Origin: Balneola sp.
GTDB lineage: Bacteria > Bacteroidota > Rhodothermia > Balneolales > Balneolaceae
Length of the DNA stretch: 9,755 nt
Assembly: GCA_002730655.1 (NCBI GenBank)
Contig: PCAT01000119.1
Span: 1 to 9,755, forward strand
Direction: 5' to 3'
Both the position numbers and the translations under genes were made by a program. Shown piece by piece: positions 8,401-9,755 of this stretch (within the stretch, counting starts at the first letter, position 1; each line of letters opens with the position of its first letter). The notes beneath the pieces are model-generated. The model had not been told where the DNA came from. It saw only the letters and a list, made by a program, of their open reading frames with translations, and did no database searches.

Positions 8401-8938
8401 AGATATGAAACTAACTATAGATATTGAAAATAGCCAAATGTTTGATATTCAATGGCAAATTTTGGAACCCTTTGCTACACAATGGCAAGATTTGGAAACA
8501 TCTGATGCATTTACAGGGATTAATTCCAAAAATTTAGTTTTACTTAACCCAAAAGAATCATTGGTAGAATCTAAGATCAGAGCTGCAATAAGCTCAAAAA
8601 ACTTTTCCTGTAATCAATCAAACTTTTCACAAGAAACAACTCTGAGATATCAATCTCTGAATATACCTAATGCTTTTTCACCAGATAATGACGGAGTAAA
8701 TGATAACTGGGTTATAGATGGGTTGGGGCAATTTCCTGATCACAACCTAAGGATTTACTCTCGTTGGGAAACCCTTATTCTTAGTGAAGCACCATATCAA
8801 AACGATTGGAATGGTGAATCAAGAACTTCCTATTCTAACTCGCATGAACAAAATTTACCAGAGGGGACGTATTTTTACATTTTAGATTTAAGAAATGGAC
8901 AGCCGCCATTGAAGGGTTTTATATATTTGAAAAGATAA
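2414..8938 (+). CDS. giant modular T9SS type B exoprotein (putative Ca2+-binding surface adhesin)
   Basis: The product is 2174 residues, roughly 230 kDa and strongly acidic. Domains in order: signal peptide 1-23 (cleavage between Ala23 and Gln24); IgGFc-binding-like beta-rich region about 28-490; Ig-like domain about 495-578; TSP3 repeats 581-606; an unassigned beta-rich domain 607-786; TSP3/Ig module 787-965; seven Calx-beta-like repeats 966-1800; TSP3 region 1802-1903; second TSP3/Ig module 1904-2079; type B sorting domain about 2080-2174. The Asp-rich DxDxDG loops are known calcium sites, so the stalk is probably stiffened by Ca2+. The C-terminal domain marks it for T9SS export after Sec translocation. 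The ATG at 2414 directly precedes a good signal peptide, which supports this start; the upstream bases are A-rich with no clear Shine-Dalgarno. The divergent PorP/SprF-like gene is the likely secretion and attachment partner. An adhesin role is inferred from architecture; no catalytic domain was recognised. A secreted sugar- or matrix-binding protein is an alternative. Confidence 0.93.
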   Translation: MRVVFFRNLFSFMGLLTVQFLFAQLSKVHYIPPIAAHGAVNSNAYPLDQYIYISTPSNNDINYSITPIGAAFSSIISDVVSNSSPNVHLIGSGPTNFAIVNSQFYGGRIIDDKGYIITADSPIYVALRLRASRSGDSSPDQAGALVSKGLSALGTSFRSGTYTSQNPGANNSNSNYLNFVSMMATENNTQVVVDDLDKALDLAGIASPGGTGTFSQTFTLDKGETYLIAAEAENANANRDGLIGISIESDKPIVVNSGSANGSFHNGGGRDYGIDQLVGADKIGNEYVFVRGSGSDGWENILVVAHEDDTDIYLDGDLSVVFANLAKAGDYVLIEGNEYRNGGSNRTLYVSTSKNVYAWQGIGGTTSEANQGMFFVPPLSCQSQGEVNNIPFIDKIGTANFPGFVTIVTNQTASVTFSDEANTNRSLDDSSFDGGVSVTGPEIVSGANYKAYIIEDLKGNVSINSTEELYCSYYNQNGAATSGGFYSGFTSAPETIIESPVLSGEVCLPNVQLRATGLDVYDSFKWFYNDGSGYVDIGVSVNPYLPSAPGSYRIRAEKTCDGVITNVAYSKPAVVSNCPPDFDGDGINDNIDLDLDNDGILNDYESLGDYQLDISDLNDPLIIQTSTITIGGAYTVSSVIASDSSIIQTGIGEITSSLASGGNQNQIEWNFIDKVNFKLIHSLNKNHSFLNGESFIISTSSVSQSISLLNPNNDLLVDTNFDNDYESGLTLHSSNEIRFKFNSSVTTSPTFSFLGQNMQSLTLTHINSGVTTSVFNWNLLLHQNFLDTDGDGTADFYDLESDGDGCSDVIEAGFTDSDPVPDGILGASPVTVTSQGLVAGYDGYVVPRDADLSGIYDFQEVGSAALAANIITHPNVQGICLGGSANFEVQTDLSQPVLQWQIFDGTDWIDLSDDGTYSNTSSSVMTVTPADNSLDNTSYRVTVAKRNYLCNPVISDIALLNMEPPKVFTLEPGLFNLSETDSSTLFNITLNEAPTSNVVLDISNPDITEAIVSPTQVTFTPANWNVTQSVSIIPMEDGLLDGDQIIYPTVSVNVGLTQNCFTNAEAKTVTLSILDVNSAGFDIVVLDNISSENGDEASFSIKLLSKPSGIVRIDLSSSDLTEGQLGIDYVEFNPFNWDSPQTIIVTGLPDPIPIKDGNISYQIITGNVSSTDADYNVLDGNSVDNVDFINQDNLGPGIELTVVGGSPVTDENGSSFVVQFNLLSQPFGGADVNFGLSVSGDPGEVSLSASSVTILNADWNKPFNNQITITGQDDALIDGDIFLVLETADPSSADMVYDNLEEFDIADLIFRNLDNDQPGFSVGAISNNLSENGNIASFTVVLDIKPNSDVFMNVTSNDAGEVSVDSNSQQLQFTPMNWNIPQTVLVSGEDDMVIDGDQLTKIIVSVDNGSDPNFLTEPSQHLDVINIDNDIAQIIIDTIDQLSGEDGSLASFSVRLSAVPSAPVEVNWASSNINEGDLSSSTIVFSTTNWNQPQVITVNGIDDLIPVNDGAINYNIFVTAISSTDPNFGNIIPASIANVQMINQDNDFAGVLVHLLDKDNQTNENGDQVRVGFSLNTMPMDDEDVTIPVVLQNNVDEIALLETEIIIDNQYWDDPTSNILTLYGLDDFLLDGNQQVNFVTGDPKSIDTAYDQLNDSSVADLILVNLDNDFPGILLSGAITPMIPAESGNVTTTYKLSYPLSESNSSTILSIKLNAQPNANVIISFTIPDPTELALNKAFLTFTPQNWDDPQPITLIGVDDYLFDGDILTKLLISVDPSSTDPDYLTADLITVDLINQDNDVDYDNDGLHEVYDNCPLEFNPDQLDLDGDGIGDICDADIDGDGVTNVQEDIDMTDPNDNCDFLNASISLIITSDLDCDQDGVPNDIDLDDDNDGILDTDETYDDFDSDGLANNRDLDSDGDGCFDVKEAGFEDPDQDGILGSSPVEVDAFGRVISNSGYITAEDRDNSGQLDYLELPRSPKFLMQPPSSMIVIPHEDMKLTIDIENSQMFDIQWQILEPFATQWQDLETSDAFTGINSKNLVLLNPKESLVESKIRAAISSKNFSCNQSNFSQETTLRYQSLNIPNAFSPDNDGVNDNWVIDGLGQFPDHNLRIYSRWETLILSEAPYQNDWNGESRTSYSNSHEQNLPEGTYFYILDLRNGQPPLKGFIYLKR
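2495..3886 (+). other. IgGFc-binding-like N-terminal region of the exoprotein
   Basis: Residues about 28-491 form one long Gly/Asn-rich, beta-rich region. It opens with VHYIPPIAAHG and DQYIYISTPS and continues with AGALVSKGLSALGTSFRSGT, LNFVSMMATENNTQVVVDD, a second half with ILVVAHEDDTDIYLDG, and VYAWQGIGG followed by MFFVPPLSC. Paired blocks of the form 'effects of the environment on values/DDTDIYLDG/VYA' resemble the IgGFc-binding N-terminal domain seen at the front of many Bacteroidota type B CTD proteins. The name comes from mucus-type FCGBP and does not imply antibody binding here. As the membrane-distal end of a C-terminally anchored protein, it is the best candidate for the ligand-binding tip. 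Family assignment is from memory of the motif pattern. Confidence 0.55.
4154..4231 (+). repeat. first thrombospondin type 3 Ca2+-binding segment
   Basis: Residues 581-606 contain DFDGDGIND and DLDNDGILND, the DxDxDG spacing of TSP3 calcium loops. The segment separates the Ig-like domain from the unassigned beta-rich domain and probably acts as a rigid Ca2+-dependent linker. Confidence 0.85.
4232..4771 (+). other. unassigned beta-rich domain between two TSP3 segments
   Basis: Residues 607-786 have no family I can name with confidence. They are rich in Ser, Thr, Ile and Asn with alternating hydrophobics, typical of a beta-sandwich. Visible landmarks are LLVDTNFDNDYESGL, SSNEIRFKFNSS and FSFLGQNMQSLTLTHIN. 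I recall similar segments after LDNDNDGI-type TSP3 linkers in other flavobacterial type B CTD proteins, which suggests a widespread but undescribed exchangeable module. A lectin-like jelly roll is possible, but no binding-site residues can be pointed to. Confidence 0.5.
4772..5308 (+). repeat. TSP3/EAGF plus Ig-like module, copy 1
   Basis: Residues 787-965. The segment starts with DTDGDG, then ESDGDGC (800-806) and EAGF (811-814), then DGILGASPV and a second Asp cluster ending DLSGIYDFQE. An Ig-like domain follows, with ICLGGSANFEV and VLQWQIFDGTDWIDL. The same order of elements recurs near the C-terminus (residues 1904-2079), so the Calx-beta-like array lies between two diverged copies. Confidence 0.8.
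5309..7813 (+). repeat. array of seven Calx-beta-like repeats in C-A-B-C-A-B-C order
   Basis: Seven tandem domains occupy residues 966-1078, 1079-1193, 1194-1316, 1317-1430, 1431-1547, 1548-1669 and 1670-1800. Each has an SExG/ENG-type opening, a FTPxNWNxPQ-type strand, a GxDDxxxDGD turn and, except the first, an NxDND-type end, the pattern usually annotated as Calx-beta. Repeats 2 and 5 share SSxxxEGxL and a shifted IPxxDGxIxY turn. Repeats 3 and 6 share an ENG opening, xYDxL and VADLIxxNLDND-type ends. Repeats 1, 4 and 7 share the plain FTPxNW core, and 4 and 7 share LTKxxxSVD. Repeat lengths agree within types A (115, 117) and B (123, 122). The array is probably a Ca2+-stabilised stalk. 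Confidence 0.85.
7814..8122 (+). repeat. main thrombospondin type 3 repeat region
   Basis: Residues about 1801-1903 contain the densest Asp loops of the protein: DYDNDGL, a DNCP turn, NPDQLDLDGDGIGDICD, ADIDGDGVTN, DCDQDGVPND and DLDDDNDGILD. The DNCP...NPDQxDxDGDGxGDxCD order is the classical TSP3 repeat, including the cysteine pair. It likely forms a calcium-coated rod between the Calx-beta-like stalk and the C-terminal Ig and sorting domains. Confidence 0.9.
8123..8650 (+). repeat. TSP3/EAGF plus Ig-like module, copy 2
   Basis: Residues 1904-2079 repeat the order of the module at 787-965: DFDSDG, then DSDGDGCFDVKEAGF, DGILGSSPV, an Asp cluster with DNSGQLDYLE, and an Ig-like domain with IQWQILEP and WQDLE. 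The two copies have almost the same length (179 and 176 residues). The Ig-like part is more diverged than the TSP3 part. Confidence 0.8.
8651..8938 (+). other. T9SS type B C-terminal sorting domain (gliding motility-associated CTD)
   Basis: Residues about 2080-2174 match the CHU_C/TIGR04131 pattern: IPNAFSPDNDGVNDNWVI, LRIYSRWETLIL, YQNDWNG, LPEGTYFYILDL and a GFIYLKR end. This domain directs T9SS export; type B substrates such as SprB depend on PorP/SprF-like partners. The usual RWG is RWE here. Confidence 0.95.
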
Positions 8939-8960
8939 TTATATCTACTCCTAATTTAGT

Positions 8961-9356
8961 ATGAAGAATTATTTTTGGCTTTTTCTCTCCGTTATTTGGA
9001 GTGGATTAATTCTTTACCTTAGTTTTTTTAACCCAATAAGTGATAATTCAAGTAACCCTTGGTTTGAAAATCAAGATAAAGTTGGACATCTTTTGTTTTA
9101 TGCTGTGTTTAGTTTTATTTTAATCAAAATGTTCAGTTCAGAAATTATAGTCCAAAATTCTGTTGTATTAGGAGCTACCGTAGCATTCATTTTTGGTATC
9201 CTTATTGAATTTTCCCAACATATTTTTACCCTCGATCGCGATGGTAATTTTTTTGATGCTTGTGCAAATGGTTTGGGAGTACTATTTCAAGTGATATTGA
9301 TCAAAAGCTTTCCAGATTTTTTTCATCACAATACAAAAAATGATATCACAAATTAA
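8961..9356 (+). CDS. VanZ-like small membrane protein
   Basis: This 131-residue protein has four predicted membrane segments, at about residues 4-23, 42-58, 66-84 and 100-116. It carries the conserved VanZ-family positions: DKVGHLLFY (39-47) after the first segment, GILIEFSQ (79-86) in the third, and RDGNFFDACANGLG (93-106) leading into the fourth. Stand-alone VanZ-like proteins are common in Bacteroidota and mostly uncharacterised; the namesake VanZ gives low-level teicoplanin resistance, which should not be assumed here. The gene starts 22 bases after the exoprotein stop with no hairpin between, and its last 17 bases overlap the next gene in another frame. It therefore probably shares a transcript with the epimerase-like gene and perhaps with the exoprotein gene. 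The family is fairly sure; the role is unknown. Confidence 0.85.
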   Translation: MKNYFWLFLSVIWSGLILYLSFFNPISDNSSNPWFENQDKVGHLLFYAVFSFILIKMFSSEIIVQNSVVLGATVAFIFGILIEFSQHIFTLDRDGNFFDACANGLGVLFQVILIKSFPDFFHHNTKNDITN

Positions 9357-9755
9357 ATTTCATAAAGTATTACTTAAAAAAAAATTTCCCCTAGCCATAA
9401 GTCGTGGAGTAAAAGGAGATTCATATAATCTTTTCTTATCCTATGAAAAAGACGGATTAATAGGATGGGGAGAAGCTGCTCCCGGTAAAAATGAAAATGC
9501 TGAAACAGTGGAAGAAATAAAGGATCAGCTCGAAGCTTTTCTTGAGCATGGGATCGAATCCAAAACTACTGAAGAACTAAACCAAAGAGCAAAACAAATG
9601 GGAATAGCTCCTTGTGCCTATGCAGCACTAGATATCTCACTTTGGGACTGGAAAGCCAAAAAAGCTAAATTGCCTTTGCATCAACTTTTAGGTTTCCCAC
9701 AACCCACTGTTCCAACTTCACTTACGCTTGGGATCATTCCCCCAGAGCAGGTCCG
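9340..9755 (+). CDS. enolase-superfamily dipeptide epimerase-like protein (N-terminal part only)
   Basis: From the ATG at 9340 the frame stays open to the right edge, giving 138 residues. They form the N-terminal capping domain of a muconate-lactonising/dipeptide epimerase-type enzyme: FPLAISRG (16-23), DGLIGWGEAAPG near residues 38-49, CAYAALDISLWDWKAKKAKL (92-111), LHQLLG and then PTSLTLGI at the start of the barrel. Family members epimerise L-Ala-D/L-Glu or other dipeptides, often in peptidoglycan recycling, using two barrel lysines and three Mg2+ ligands; all of these lie beyond the window, so substrate and activity cannot be judged. The start overlaps the VanZ-like gene by 17 bases, and A-rich sequence precedes it, which suggests translational coupling. 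An o-succinylbenzoate synthase-like or other MLE-subgroup enzyme is a less likely alternative. Confidence 0.85.
   Translation, partial: MISQIKFHKVLLKKKFPLAISRGVKGDSYNLFLSYEKDGLIGWGEAAPGKNENAETVEEIKDQLEAFLEHGIESKTTEELNQRAKQMGIAPCAYAALDISLWDWKAKKAKLPLHQLLGFPQPTVPTSLTLGIIPPEQV

Noticed and set aside
8939..8960. Terminator between the giant gene and the VanZ-like gene
   Set aside because: The 22-base gap has no inverted repeat followed by a T run, so no terminator can be supported.
8961..9356. Glycopeptide-resistance gene vanZ
   Set aside because: Only the family-level pattern is present, no other van genes are visible, and stand-alone VanZ-like proteins are widespread in Bacteroidota without a resistance role being shown.

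Overview
The window reads as chromosomal DNA of a member of the Bacteroidota. It is AT-rich, has A/T-rich start regions without clear Shine-Dalgarno sequences, and carries three hallmarks of that phylum: a PorP/SprF-family outer-membrane protein, a PD40/OmpA-type envelope protein, and a giant secreted protein ending in the gliding-motility/type B C-terminal sorting domain of the type IX secretion system (T9SS). The sequence gives no basis for a genus or species.

Layout. Bases 1-1327 (minus strand) hold the N-terminal 442 residues of an OmpA-family protein with TPR and PD40 propeller regions; the gene leaves the window at its left edge. Two bases upstream of it in the transcript lies a complete PorP/SprF gene (1330-2268, minus), so the two form a tightly coupled pair. 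A 145-base divergent intergenic region (2269-2413) carries weak Bacteroidota-type promoter candidates and an 8-bp inverted repeat. Bases 2414-8938 (plus) encode one 2174-residue modular exoprotein. Its parts, in order, are a signal peptide, an IgGFc-binding-like N-terminal region, an Ig-like domain, thrombospondin type 3 (TSP3) calcium repeats, an unassigned beta-rich domain, a TSP3/Ig module, seven Calx-beta-like repeats, more TSP3, a second copy of the TSP3/Ig module, and the type B sorting domain. After a 22-base gap come a small VanZ-like membrane protein (8961-9356) and, overlapping it by 17 bases, the start of an enolase-superfamily dipeptide epimerase-like gene (9340 to the right edge).

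How the parts fit. The central unit looks like a T9SS substrate plus its dedicated outer-membrane partners. The giant protein would be exported by Sec, recognised through its C-terminal domain by the T9SS, and displayed or released with help from the divergent PorP/SprF-like barrel. The OmpA-like protein would probably tie the barrel to peptidoglycan. This follows known biology of SprB/SprF-type pairs, but the specific pairing here is inferred from gene position. The VanZ and epimerase genes have no evident functional link to the adhesin.

The most notable observation is inside the giant protein. The seven Calx-beta-like repeats follow a C-A-B-C-A-B-C order, which implies growth by duplication of a three-domain block, and the array is bracketed by two diverged copies of a roughly 178-residue TSP3/Ig module. 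I saw no RNA genes, mobile elements, CRISPR arrays or broken genes. The only non-coding stretches are the 145-base divergent region and the short gaps between genes.
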